A program made the position numbers and the translations under genes. A DNA stretch of 64,000 bases from Pelotomaculum_C sp050950345 (GTDB lineage: Bacteria; Bacillota; Desulfotomaculia; Desulfotomaculales; Pelotomaculaceae). Each line of letters opens with the position of its first letter. The first letter of the stretch is position 1. The notes beneath the pieces are model-generated. The model worked only from the letters and a program-made list of their open reading frames with translations, ran no database searches and had not been told where the DNA came from. Shown here piece after piece: positions 56,831 through 64,000 of this stretch. The stretch is from positions 124,001 through 188,000 of the forward strand of contig JBMNHK010000010.1 of the NCBI GenBank assembly GCA_050950345.1, in the 5' to 3' direction.

Positions 56831-56917
56831 AATCCATCCTTTATAGTATGCTTTCAATTTTTCTATAACTCTACTCATTTTCATATAGGTAAACCCGGGA
56901 TATGGTTCCCGGGTTAT

Positions 56918-58411
56918 TTAAGCCGTCCTTTGCAAAGCTTGGTGCCTTGTTATAGCTTCCTGGTAAAGCTGGAGATACTCCATACCCGAGCGCGCCCAGG
57001 AAAAATCCATTTCCAGGGCCCTTTTTACCAGTTGCCGCCATTGTCCTGGTTGTTCACGATAAAGATTTAATGCTCTTCTGATTGTGTGCAGCAATGCCTC
57101 GCCTGCATATTCAGAAAAACCAAAGCCATTTCCGGAGTTAGTTGTTGGATTGTAATCGCTAATCGTATCGGCCAAACCACCGGTTAAGCGTACTATAGGT
57201 ATTGTACCATAACGAAGGCTGATCAACTGTCCCAAACCACAAGGTTCGAACCTTGAAGGCATTAGAAACATATCAGAACCCGCATAAATCCTCTGAGCCA
57301 ATATGCTGTTAAAACCTAGATAAAGTCCGGTTTTATCAGGGTAAACCCTTTTAATTTTTTCCAAAAGCTGCTCATAGTACTGTTCGCCGCTTCCCAGGAT
57401 AACAAACTGTATGTCCTCCTGCATGAGGTCGTCGATAATATGAGCGATTAAATCCAAACCCTTTTGATCAACCAGCCTGGATACCAGGCCAATTACGGGA
57501 ATGTCTCTTTCCGGCAGGCCCAGTTCTTTTTGTAGGGCAAATTTATTATCTTTTTTGTTAGGGATGCTGGTCTCATTGAAAGTACGGTGGATGCGTGGAT
57601 CTGTATTAGGATTGAATTCATGATAGTTGATCCCGTTAACAATGCCATACAAATCGGCAGAACGCTTACGCAGCAGGCCATCTAGCCTTTCACCCAGTTC
57701 CGGACGTTGTATTTCGGCGGCGTAAGTGCGACTTACAGTGTTGATAATGTCCGCATAAAGAATTCCCGCCTTTATATAGCTGACACTGCCAAAAAACTCA
57801 AGCAGTTCAGGATGAAAATATTCCTCTCCTAAATTGAAGAGCCTTAGAGCCTCTTTCGAAAAATTACCCTGATACTGCAGGTTGTGGATAGTAAATACAG
57901 TAGCTATCCGGCTGTAAAAAGGATCGTGACGGTAATGTGTGTTTAATAATAGTGGTATGGGTCCGCTTTGCCAGTCATTGCAATGTATTATGTCCGGTTG
58001 CCATTCCATTCTGGGCAGCATTTCCAGGACCGCATGACAGAAAAAAGCGAAACGTTCTGCTTCATCATCAAACATGTAGAGCCTGTCACGATAAAAATAA
58101 TGATAATTATCAACCATATATACAGGTATAGTTTTATGTGCCCCTTGATAATGGGCCTCAATAGAATTTTCCCTTATAATCGTTGTTTCAAAGCGGTTAT
58201 TAAAGTAAATGGGAAAATCCAGCTTGTAAGTAGCGTTTTCAATTTGGCGATAGCGGGGCATAACAACTCTTATGTCATTACCGCTGTGGTCATTGCCAAC
58301 TAAAGCAAGGGCTTTAGGCAGTGAACCTGCAACATCAGCCAAGCCGCCTGTTTTAGCAAAAGGAACAACTTCTGATGAAACCATTAATATTTTTAAGGGC
58401 CGGTCATACAT
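56918..58411 (-). CDS. glgA: Glycogen synthase (ADP-glucose type)
   Basis: A 497-aa GT5 starch/glycogen synthase. The donor-site KTGGLADVAGSLPKAL (Lys20) is at the N terminus, HCNDWQSG follows, and the C-terminal EPCGLGQLISLRYGTIPIVR completes the active site. SD GGAGGTG precedes the ATG. No glgB, glgC or glgP is near. The 348-base gap 58412-58759 shows no gene. Confidence 0.94.
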   Translation of the reverse strand: MYDRPLKILMVSSEVVPFAKTGGLADVAGSLPKALALVGNDHSGNDIRVVMPRYRQIENATYKLDFPIYFNNRFETTIIRENSIEAHYQGAHKTIPVYMVDNYHYFYRDRLYMFDDEAERFAFFCHAVLEMLPRMEWQPDIIHCNDWQSGPIPLLLNTHYRHDPFYSRIATVFTIHNLQYQGNFSKEALRLFNLGEEYFHPELLEFFGSVSYIKAGILYADIINTVSRTYAAEIQRPELGERLDGLLRKRSADLYGIVNGINYHEFNPNTDPRIHRTFNETSIPNKKDNKFALQKELGLPERDIPVIGLVSRLVDQKGLDLIAHIIDDLMQEDIQFVILGSGEQYYEQLLEKIKRVYPDKTGLYLGFNSILAQRIYAGSDMFLMPSRFEPCGLGQLISLRYGTIPIVRLTGGLADTISDYNPTTNSGNGFGFSEYAGEALLHTIRRALNLYREQPGQWRQLVKRALEMDFSWARSGMEYLQLYQEAITRHQALQRTA

Positions 58412-58759
58412 ACTGAAGCACCTCCAGATCCATTATTTCCTGCACAGGATATGATTTGTTCGGGATCACCTTCTGCTACCAGCCTGATATTCTTACCCGT
58501 CTGGTTGGCTATTGGCAATTATTTCTTATGTGTTTGAATTTTAATTGCACAAAAGGGCATTCGTTTAGATAGCATAGGGTTTGGCCATCATATACTTAAC
58601 CGGTTCAACAATTTTACGCTTAAACTGAGCGTTCCGCAAAAGCGATTATTTTATTCAGGATATTACTTTTTACCGGTAAAGTTCTCAAGATAAAAAGGAT
58701 TAAGTCAAATAAAATCGAATTATATCCCCTAAGTAATATGTGGAAAGAGGCGGATTTCT

Positions 58760-59386
58760 TTGAACAGCCGTGTGGTAGATTTCAAAGGAACCAGGAATGG
58801 TTTAGTCATTGTTTTCGATCCAAGCAAAGAATTTGAAGAAATAAAAAGCACGCTGCGCTTAAAGATGGAATCAGCGAGAGGCTTTTTTAGTGGAGCAAAA
58901 TTCTCTATAGCTGATAAGCATCACCAAATTCCAACCAAACAAAAATACGAACTTGAGAATATCTGTCGCCAATACGGCATGATACCCAATAGTGAAAATG
59001 ATATCCTAATTGGTTCCAGGGTTAATGCTGCAACTACTCAACAAGTAAACAGTGCCATCAATGACTATGCGGAGGCTGCTGTTTTGGTAAAGCGCTCCTT
59101 GCGTTCCGGTCAGCGCATCACTTATGCCGGCCACGTTGTTGTAATGGGGGACATCAACTCTGGCGCAGAAGTAATTTCAGGCGGCAATGTGGTTGTGCTT
59201 GGTAAATGTCGCGGGGTAATACATGCCGGTGTAGATGGCAATAAATCAGCCATGGTTATAGCCAGGGAGCTGTTACCAACAGGGTTGAGTATTGCAGGCA
59301 GAAGGCTTGCAATAGAGCAGGCCGAACAGCTTGACGGTTCATATTCTTCAGCCAGGCTGTCGGGTGAGCAAATAGTCTTTGCATAA
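58760..59386 (+). CDS. minC: Septum site-determining protein MinC
   Basis: A 208-aa MinC. The N-terminal domain (residues 1-100) is poorly conserved. The C-terminal beta-helix is clear: LVKRSLRSGQRITYAGHVVV, then GDINSGAEVISGGNVVVLG and GVIHAG. It blocks FtsZ assembly away from midcell. The start is TTG with AGAGGCGG upstream. It lies alone, without minD or minE next to it. Confidence 0.88.
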   Translation: MNSRVVDFKGTRNGLVIVFDPSKEFEEIKSTLRLKMESARGFFSGAKFSIADKHHQIPTKQKYELENICRQYGMIPNSENDILIGSRVNAATTQQVNSAINDYAEAAVLVKRSLRSGQRITYAGHVVVMGDINSGAEVISGGNVVVLGKCRGVIHAGVDGNKSAMVIARELLPTGLSIAGRRLAIEQAEQLDGSYSSARLSGEQIVFA

Positions 59387-59409
59387 AAAAATCTAAGAAA
59401 AAACAAAGT

Positions 59410-60594
59410 CTAACAACCACATGAATTATCATTTTCCTGGTTAAATTCTGCTGGTGGAATCGCAGCAAGCTCAGCAATTGAGCGCAAGGCATAGTCGACT
59501 TCCTCCGCAGTATTAAAATAGGAGAAACTGAAGCGTACTAATCCTTGTTCCAAAGTGCCAAGGTTTCTGTGAGCATCGGGCGCACAATGCAAACCTGCCC
59601 TGCAGGCTATTTGATACTGCTGATCCAGCGCATAACCTACTTTGCCGGAGGGTTTTCCCTCCAGACTGAACGAAACAACAGGCGCCCGGTGATAAATCTG
59701 TTCCGGACCGTATAGGTTAACACCTTTGATGGCTGAAATACCTTCTAAAAAGCTCTTGGTCAGTTCCAGCTCGTGTTTCCGAATCTGCTCCAGCCCTTCC
59801 CTTCTGATAAATTTAAGGCCTGCTGCCAAACCGGCAATACCCACAGAATTAAGGGTGCCGCTTTCAAAGCGTTCAGGTAAGACTCCCGGTTGCTCCAACT
59901 TTTCAGAATAACTACCAGTACCACCTTCCTTCAGAGGTTGCAGGTCAACCTTCTCGTCTATATACAGACCTCCTGTCCCAGTTGGGCCGTACAAGCCTTT
60001 ATGACCCGGGAAAGCAAGCAGGTTGATCCCCATAAATGAGACATCCAGGTCATATACTCCTGCTGTTTGAGCAGCATCCACGATAAAAATAAGTCCTTTT
60101 TTCTTGGTGAGCTGGCCGAGCTCTGCAATTGGCATTAATGTACCAGTCACATTTGAAGCATGGGTAATTATCACTGCGGTAGTATTCTGTTTTATAGCTG
60201 ATTCAATATCTTTTATATTGATCGAACCGTCTTTGGCACAAGGAACTTTTGTGACTTCTACCCCTCTTTGTTCCATTACAAAAAGTGGCCTGGCTACAGC
60301 ATTATGTTCCATCGAACTGGTAATCACATGCTGGCCTTTTTTTAGCAAACCTTTAATGGCCAGGTTTAGTGACTCAGTGGCATTTAGAGTAAAGACAATA
60401 CGATCTGGATTGTTAATGTTGAAAAGAGCCGCCAAAAGTTCTCTTGCTTCATCGATGAGGCGTCCCGACTCTAATGCCATTTGATGTCCTGATCTGCCAG
60501 GATTGGCTCCTGCAAATTTTATACAGTGTTCCATCGCTTCCCAGACAGCAGGAGGTTTAGGCCAGGATGTGGCCGCACTATCAAAGTAGATCAA
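59410..60594 (-). CDS. Cysteine desulfurase-like class V aminotransferase
   Basis: A 394-aa PLP enzyme. The PLP lysine is in FPGHKGLYGP; the active Cys is in CRAGLHCAPDAHR. The N terminus IYFDSAATSWPKPPAVWEAM is that of the EF2568-type family. It probably takes sulfur from cysteine (or selenium from selenocysteine). The C terminus ends in NSCGC, an extra Cys pair. The start is TTG with AAAGGGGA upstream. Confidence 0.87.
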   Translation of the reverse strand: MIYFDSAATSWPKPPAVWEAMEHCIKFAGANPGRSGHQMALESGRLIDEARELLAALFNINNPDRIVFTLNATESLNLAIKGLLKKGQHVITSSMEHNAVARPLFVMEQRGVEVTKVPCAKDGSINIKDIESAIKQNTTAVIITHASNVTGTLMPIAELGQLTKKKGLIFIVDAAQTAGVYDLDVSFMGINLLAFPGHKGLYGPTGTGGLYIDEKVDLQPLKEGGTGSYSEKLEQPGVLPERFESGTLNSVGIAGLAAGLKFIRREGLEQIRKHELELTKSFLEGISAIKGVNLYGPEQIYHRAPVVSFSLEGKPSGKVGYALDQQYQIACRAGLHCAPDAHRNLGTLEQGLVRFSFSYFNTAEEVDYALRSIAELAAIPPAEFNQENDNSCGC

Positions 60595-60704
60595 TTTTTA
60601 TCCCCTTTCTTGGTCTAGGCCTTTATGCTGGCAGGATTTATTTTGTTTGTTATAAGTCTATTTTATTCGGCATGAGAAAATAGTTTACTTACTTGTTAAC
60701 GAAT

Positions 60705-60731
60705 AAAAAAAGGCACGTTTTACGTGCCTGT
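60705..60731 (-). terminator. Rho-independent terminator of the CAP gene
   Basis: GGCACGT / ACGTGCC with a short loop, then a run of seven T on the minus strand. Confidence 0.88.
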
Positions 60732-60761
60732 GGTTCTTTGATGTAAAGGCCAATCAGTCAA

Positions 60762-61406
60762 TTAATTTCCGCTGAACAATTGAGTAACGGTTACTCCACT
60801 GCTCGTCTTAACAATACCAATACCGATGGCATCATGGAGTGGGTTAAGAATATTGGCTTTATGGCCTGCACTGCCAATGAACAATTGATGAGCTCGTTCT
60901 GTTGTAGCTGCTTTGGCAATATTTTCCGCACCCATGACCCTGGCAGAATAGCCGGCTTTTCTTTCCATATTGTAGGGTGAGCCATAGGTGGGCGAAGTGT
61001 GGCTAAAATAATTATTTTGTACCATATCCTGACTTTTTAATCTGGCTAGTTTTGTTAATTGCTGATCAACTGTGAGAATAGGCAAACCAGCTTTTACTCT
61101 TTCCTGGTTAACCAGCTCTAACAGTAATGCTTCATCGGCTGTCAGGCCGCTGGCATTGGAAGGAGTTGGTGTAGTTGGTGTCGTTGGAGCAGCGGGCGTA
61201 GAAGGCGTAGTAGGCTTAGCAGGGGTAATTACCGGTTTCTGATTGAAACTTGAGCCGTAATACTTGTTCCAATAGGCTTGCAGTGGATTAGCCGCAGTTG
61301 CGTTTGCCGCCATAGCTGTCGGTGCGGCTGCCAGTACTAATAACAAACAGGGAACGATAACGGTTAGTACACGTTTGATAATTGTCAAGCAGATTGCCCC
61401 TTTCAT
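60762..61406 (-). CDS. Secreted CAP/SCP-domain protein (YkwD-like)
   Basis: A 214-aa protein with an N-terminal signal peptide (basic start, then VLTVIVPCLLLVLAAAP and a cut near AMA-A), a Pro/Thr/Ala linker (about residues 55-85) and a C-terminal CAP domain: LELVNQERVKAGLP, YFSHTSPTYG, AENIAKA, GHKANILNP and IGIGIVK. Such proteins are found at the cell surface or in spores of Firmicutes; the activity is unknown. ATG 61406 has GGAGG four bases upstream, within a c-di-AMP riboswitch; an in-frame TTG at 61388 follows AAAGGGG at good spacing and is a second candidate start. Confidence 0.88.
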   Translation of the reverse strand: MKGAICLTIIKRVLTVIVPCLLLVLAAAPTAMAANATAANPLQAYWNKYYGSSFNQKPVITPAKPTTPSTPAAPTTPTTPTPSNASGLTADEALLLELVNQERVKAGLPILTVDQQLTKLARLKSQDMVQNNYFSHTSPTYGSPYNMERKAGYSARVMGAENIAKAATTERAHQLFIGSAGHKANILNPLHDAIGIGIVKTSSGVTVTQLFSGN

Positions 61407-61410
61407 ATTG

Positions 61411-61620
61411 CCTCCGGGGTTAGCTGGCGGGTTCGGCGAAAGACACCCTACCTATTTGTTCTAAAGCGGCAACATCTTTAGCTGCCATAACCAGGCAAAA
61501 GGCAAATATGGCTTGTCCTTTTCCTATTGCCACTAGATGCATGTTTGGCTTAAATAGGATTCACCCCAGGTGATTGGTTCCCCCGTACCCAGTTTAATAT
61601 TTCTGGGATTCGGCATTCTG
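61411..61620 (-). ncRNA. Cyclic-di-AMP riboswitch (ydaO/yuaA type)
   Basis: The minus strand carries the core of the ydaO motif: GCCGAATCC, GGTACGGGGGAACCA, TGGGGTGAATCC, and, after a variable arm, TTTCGCCGAACCC then CCAGCTAACC and CCGGAGGC. These match the consensus blocks in order. The motif ends at 61411, four bases before the ATG of the CAP protein, so the GGAGG inside it can serve as an SD. In other bacteria c-di-AMP turns the genes under this switch off. The stretch 61621-61802 has no gene. Confidence 0.88.
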
Positions 61621-61802
61621 TATAACTACTCACCGATTATAATGATTATGTTTTTTTTAGACAAAAGTCTTATTGGTTTAAGAACAGTATTGTAGTTTAA
61701 AGAGGTCATTTAATCTTTCTTTAAGCTAAGCACCTAGATATTTTATATTAATTGGTCTCCTTTACCAGTTCATAAAAAATGGGCTATGATTAGCCCGGAA
61801 CA

Positions 61803-61823
61803 AAAAACGGCACCTGCCGTTTA
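61803..61823 (-). terminator. Terminator of the HMA-fold gene
   Basis: Minus strand ACGGCA / TGCCGT with a 2-base loop, followed by TTTTTTG. Confidence 0.75.
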
Positions 61824-61832
61824 ACATTTGCC

Positions 61833-62045
61833 TCAACCACCTGGAAGTTTTAAGCCCAATCCAGTTAATTTTGAACTCAGTTTGCTGGGAATGGTCATTG
61901 TCGGGTCGTAAGTGATGGTTATTATGTTTGGCCAACTTATTTCTATATTGTGAACACCTTTCAAGCCCAGAATGGTCTTTTTTACTTTATTTGCTATTTC
62001 AAAGTTGTCAAGTCCTTTAACAATAAAGCTGGTCTGATAGAGCAA
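61833..62045 (-). CDS. HMA-fold protein lacking the CxxC motif (70 aa)
   Basis: A 70-aa protein with the beta-alpha-beta pattern of HMA domains: YQTSFIVKGL, IANKVKKTILGLKGVHNIEISW, IITITYDPTM, LSSKLTGLGLKL. The usual GMxCxxC loop is replaced by GLDNFE, so no metal-binding cysteines remain. The start is TTG with AAAGGAGG about eight bases upstream. Its role is unknown. Confidence 0.6.
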   Translation of the reverse strand: MLYQTSFIVKGLDNFEIANKVKKTILGLKGVHNIEISWPNIITITYDPTMTIPSKLSSKLTGLGLKLPGG

Positions 62046-62195
62046 TAATCTATCCTCCTTTAATAACAGGTATACGAAACCATTTATTCCATAATATGTT
62101 GTTGTGTTGCGAATAGTGAGACTGATATTTTTTATTAATTATTTGTTAGCCACCTGGTAATGTTTTGCATAGAATATTTATAGAGGTGAGAGGCT

Positions 62196-62546
62196 ATGAA
62201 ATTGAAACCTTACTTTTATTATCGTCAGCGGTATAATATATTAAATAATAGTGCTGAGGAGTCAAAAGAAATTGAGCAAAAGGACAATAATGTGAGCCAA
62301 CCAATTGAAAATAAACCTGCATCTGAGGCAACTGACATACATTTTGTAATTGACACAACCCAACACTCCCGCTTCCAGGAGGTCGCGCCAGGCATTTTTC
62401 AATTTAAACACAAGCGTCCTAATATGTATCAAGTACCACCTGCGTTATTTGGCCAAACTGAGGAGAAAAAGCCTGAGAAAAAGAATTATTTAAAAGTCGG
62501 GACTTTCCCGGGGGCACACGGTCTGCCGGTTTACCAGTTTACCTGA
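62196..62546 (+). CDS. Hypothetical protein (116 aa)
   Basis: A basic, probably partly disordered protein with a Tyr-rich N terminus (MKLKPYFYYRQRYN), a Glu/Lys/Asn-rich stretch, and a conserved-looking C terminus (KKNYLKVGTFPGAHGLPVYQF). No known motif is seen. SD GAGGTGAGAGG precedes the ATG and a terminator follows, so expression is likely. Confidence 0.5.
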   Translation: MKLKPYFYYRQRYNILNNSAEESKEIEQKDNNVSQPIENKPASEATDIHFVIDTTQHSRFQEVAPGIFQFKHKRPNMYQVPPALFGQTEEKKPEKKNYLKVGTFPGAHGLPVYQFT

Positions 62547-62562
62547 CAGAAAAAAAAGTAAT

Positions 62563-62587
62563 GCCAGCTGGAGGCTGGCTTTTTTTA
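62563..62587 (+). terminator. Rho-independent terminator
   Basis: Stem GCCAGC / GCTGGC with a 5-base loop and seven or more T residues. Confidence 0.9.
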
Positions 62588-62661
62588 TGATTTGACCTGG
62601 TAAAAAAGTGCGATTTTAGCGGTTTTGAGCGTGTTCTGAGACCTCTTAGACAATGTGTGCA

Positions 62662-63114
62662 TTAATGGCCGGTAAACAACTGGGTAGCGTATACTCCGAA
62701 AGAATTTTTTAATACACCGATACCAATAGTATCATGTAAGGGATTTAAAATATTGTTTCTGTGCTCCCGGCTACTCATAAACAGATCATGGACTCTCAAC
62801 ACGTTTTGAGCCTTGGCAATGTTTTCGGCACCCATCACCCTGGCAGTGATACCATTATTCTTTAACATATCAAATGGGGTACCATATACCGGAGATATAT
62901 GGCTGAAATAATTTTGCGCAAACATTTCATTACTTTTAATGCGGGCTAAATTTACCAGGCCAGGTTCCAGATACAACTGAGGCAAACCAGACTTAACCCT
63001 CTCTTCGTTTACTTTCATAAACAGACTAATTTCCTCCGGGTTTAATCGGCAAGAGGCAATACTTCCAGCTTGCACTAGTGCTATATCTGAATTGGTAATT
63101 GTAAACTGCCCCAA
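62662..63114 (-). CDS. CAP/SCP-domain protein without signal peptide
   Basis: A 150-aa CAP domain close to the C-terminal part of the protein at 60762: VNEERVKSGLP, YFSHISPVYGTPF, VMGAENIAKA, NNILNPLHDTIGIGV and ATQLFTGH. It lacks both signal peptide and Pro/Thr linker. TTG 63114 is chosen for AGGGGGA six bases upstream; ATG 63132 is the alternative but still gives no signal peptide. No riboswitch precedes it. Confidence 0.8.
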   Translation of the reverse strand: MGQFTITNSDIALVQAGSIASCRLNPEEISLFMKVNEERVKSGLPQLYLEPGLVNLARIKSNEMFAQNYFSHISPVYGTPFDMLKNNGITARVMGAENIAKAQNVLRVHDLFMSSREHRNNILNPLHDTIGIGVLKNSFGVYATQLFTGH

Positions 63115-63234
63115 AAACAGTCCCCCTGTCATCTTTTTCTATATATATTATGCCATAAGAAAAATAATGGTCATTCATAAATATAGTGCTATAAAGTTGT
63201 TTTAGCATGCTTCCCTTCAATGAGAGCACATATT

Positions 63235-63284
63235 TGTAGATCGTAAAATAGAATTGACCCTAGATCGTCAAATAAAACTGACCC
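63235..63284 (+). repeat. Left end of a second IS21-family element
   Basis: Two tandem repeat units, GATCGTAAAATAGAATTGAC plus CC (63239) and GATCGTCAAATAAAACTGAC plus CC (63263), are the terminal repeats. The element starts near TGTAGA at 63235. Confidence 0.7.
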
Positions 63285-63335
63285 AGCTTGTGATAAAATC
63301 TCCCCTGAGAGGGGGAGGAAAAAGAGGTGGTCAGC

Positions 63336-64000
63336 ATGTACAAATGGCAGCGCATCAAAGCACTACATGCCCAAGGGGCCGGCATCAGGCAAATAGCCAA
63401 GACTGTGGGGGTGTCCAGGAATACCGTCAGGAAGTACCTGAAAGAAGCCAATCCACCCCAGTTTAAAGCCAGAGAGTATGTAAAAGAACTGGATAGGTTT
63501 CTGGAAGAAATCAAGATTATGCTTGCCAAGGGATATATCGGCACAAGGATTTACAACGAACTGGTAGATAAGGGCTATCAAGGCTCCCTGGCCAGCGTCC
63601 ACCGTTACCTCAGGGCCATAAAGGCAGAAGATAAGGCAGTCAAATTAGCCACCACACGGGTGGAGACCGGGCCGGGTAAACAGATGCAGTACGATTGGAA
63701 GGTGTGGACGCTACCAGTAGACGGAAAGCCCGTGAAAATATATCTCCACGAAGTGGTCCTGTCTTTTAGCCGAATGAAATTCTACACCTTCTCTTTAAGC
63801 ATCACCACCGCCGATGTGATTCGGGCCTTGGTTGAAGCCATTGACTTTTTCGGTGGTTATGCTCCGGAGTTAGTGATTGACAACGGCAAGCAAATGGTTA
63901 TCTCCCACCAGAAAGACGGTATCATCCGGTACAATGACGAGTTTCTCAAATTCTGCGGGCTGTATGGCATCCAGCCTTCAGCTTGCGAAAACTACCGCCC
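63336..64000 (+). CDS. istA: IS21-family transposase IstA, 3' partial
   Basis: The frame runs open from ATG 63336 (SD AGAGGTGG) to the window edge, giving 221 residues. It starts with a helix-turn-helix (GAGIRQIAKTVGVSRNTVRKYL), and two DDE core residues are in view: Asp in MQYDWK and Asp in LVIDNGK. The sequence and terminal repeats differ from the IS21 element at 28.9-31.4 kb. Confidence 0.85.
   Translation, partial: MYKWQRIKALHAQGAGIRQIAKTVGVSRNTVRKYLKEANPPQFKAREYVKELDRFLEEIKIMLAKGYIGTRIYNELVDKGYQGSLASVHRYLRAIKAEDKAVKLATTRVETGPGKQMQYDWKVWTLPVDGKPVKIYLHEVVLSFSRMKFYTFSLSITTADVIRALVEAIDFFGGYAPELVIDNGKQMVISHQKDGIIRYNDEFLKFCGLYGIQPSACENYR

Overview
The window (about 43-45% G+C by eye) looks like the chromosome of an anaerobic, endospore-forming member of the Clostridia, most likely the Peptococcaceae / Desulfotomaculia (Pelotomaculum-like). 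The reasons are: two alpha/beta-type small acid-soluble spore proteins, a YjcZ-type mini-protein, SpoVK and a Spo0F-like regulator; the Gram-positive gene order mutS-mutL-miaA-hfq-spoVK-methionine gamma-lyase family with lexA nearby; a single-chain pyruvate:ferredoxin oxidoreductase; a fumarase / succinyl-CoA synthetase / malate dehydrogenase operon like the core of the propionate-oxidation cluster of syntrophic Peptococcaceae; many TTG start codons behind strong Shine-Dalgarno (SD) sequences; and a LexA box of the Bacillus type. The genus is an inference.

Layout. 1-6.3 kb: the 3' part of a NuoG/formate-dehydrogenase-like iron-sulfur fusion protein, a DnaQ-DinG helicase, a small membrane protein, a 54-aa ORF and a CopZ-like metallochaperone. 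6.3-9.3 kb: a preQ0/queuosine operon (queD-queC-DUF366-queE-folE). 9.4-12.6 kb: ypmA-like gene, surE and an EF-G-like GTPase. 12.7-20.7 kb: a Cys-rich protein, tRNA-Trp, D-Ala-D-Ala ligase, deoC, a zinc-ribbon protein, a UPF0182 membrane protein, phosphofructokinase and a GT4 glycosyltransferase. 20.9-25 kb: acyl-CoA ligase and MFS transporter (minus strand) and GlpX-type fructose-bisphosphatase. 25-28.5 kb: spore-related small genes and a TtcA-family enzyme. 28.9-31.4 kb: an IS21-family element with a frameshifted istB. 32.1-41.4 kb: Spo0F-like regulator, Cys-rich protein, pyruvate:ferredoxin oxidoreductase, then mdh-sucD-sucC-fumB-fumA (all minus). 41.6-44.1 kb: lexA with its SOS box, an orphan CitB/DcuR-type response regulator and a LysR regulator. 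44.2-54.6 kb: the conserved minus-strand block miaB-mutS-mutL-methyltransferase-miaA-hfq-spoVK-methionine gamma-lyase family. 54.8-63.1 kb: small membrane and zinc-ribbon proteins, UspA, Asp23, a Nudix hydrolase, glycogen synthase, MinC, a cysteine desulfurase-like protein, two CAP/SCP-domain proteins (one behind a c-di-AMP riboswitch) and a CxxC-less HMA-fold protein. 63.2-64 kb: the start of a second, different IS21-family element, cut by the window edge.

The fum-suc-mdh genes convert succinyl-CoA/succinate and fumarate through malate to oxaloacetate, and the adjacent oxidoreductase takes pyruvate to acetyl-CoA and reduced ferredoxin. I found no clear new multi-gene defence or biosynthetic system. 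The observations most worth a check are the c-di-AMP riboswitch that runs into the start region of a secreted CAP protein, DUF366 inside the queuosine operon, a possible AUU start in fumarase alpha, a matched promoter block on the two SASP genes, a recurring terminator-hairpin family, and several small proteins that routine annotation would miss.
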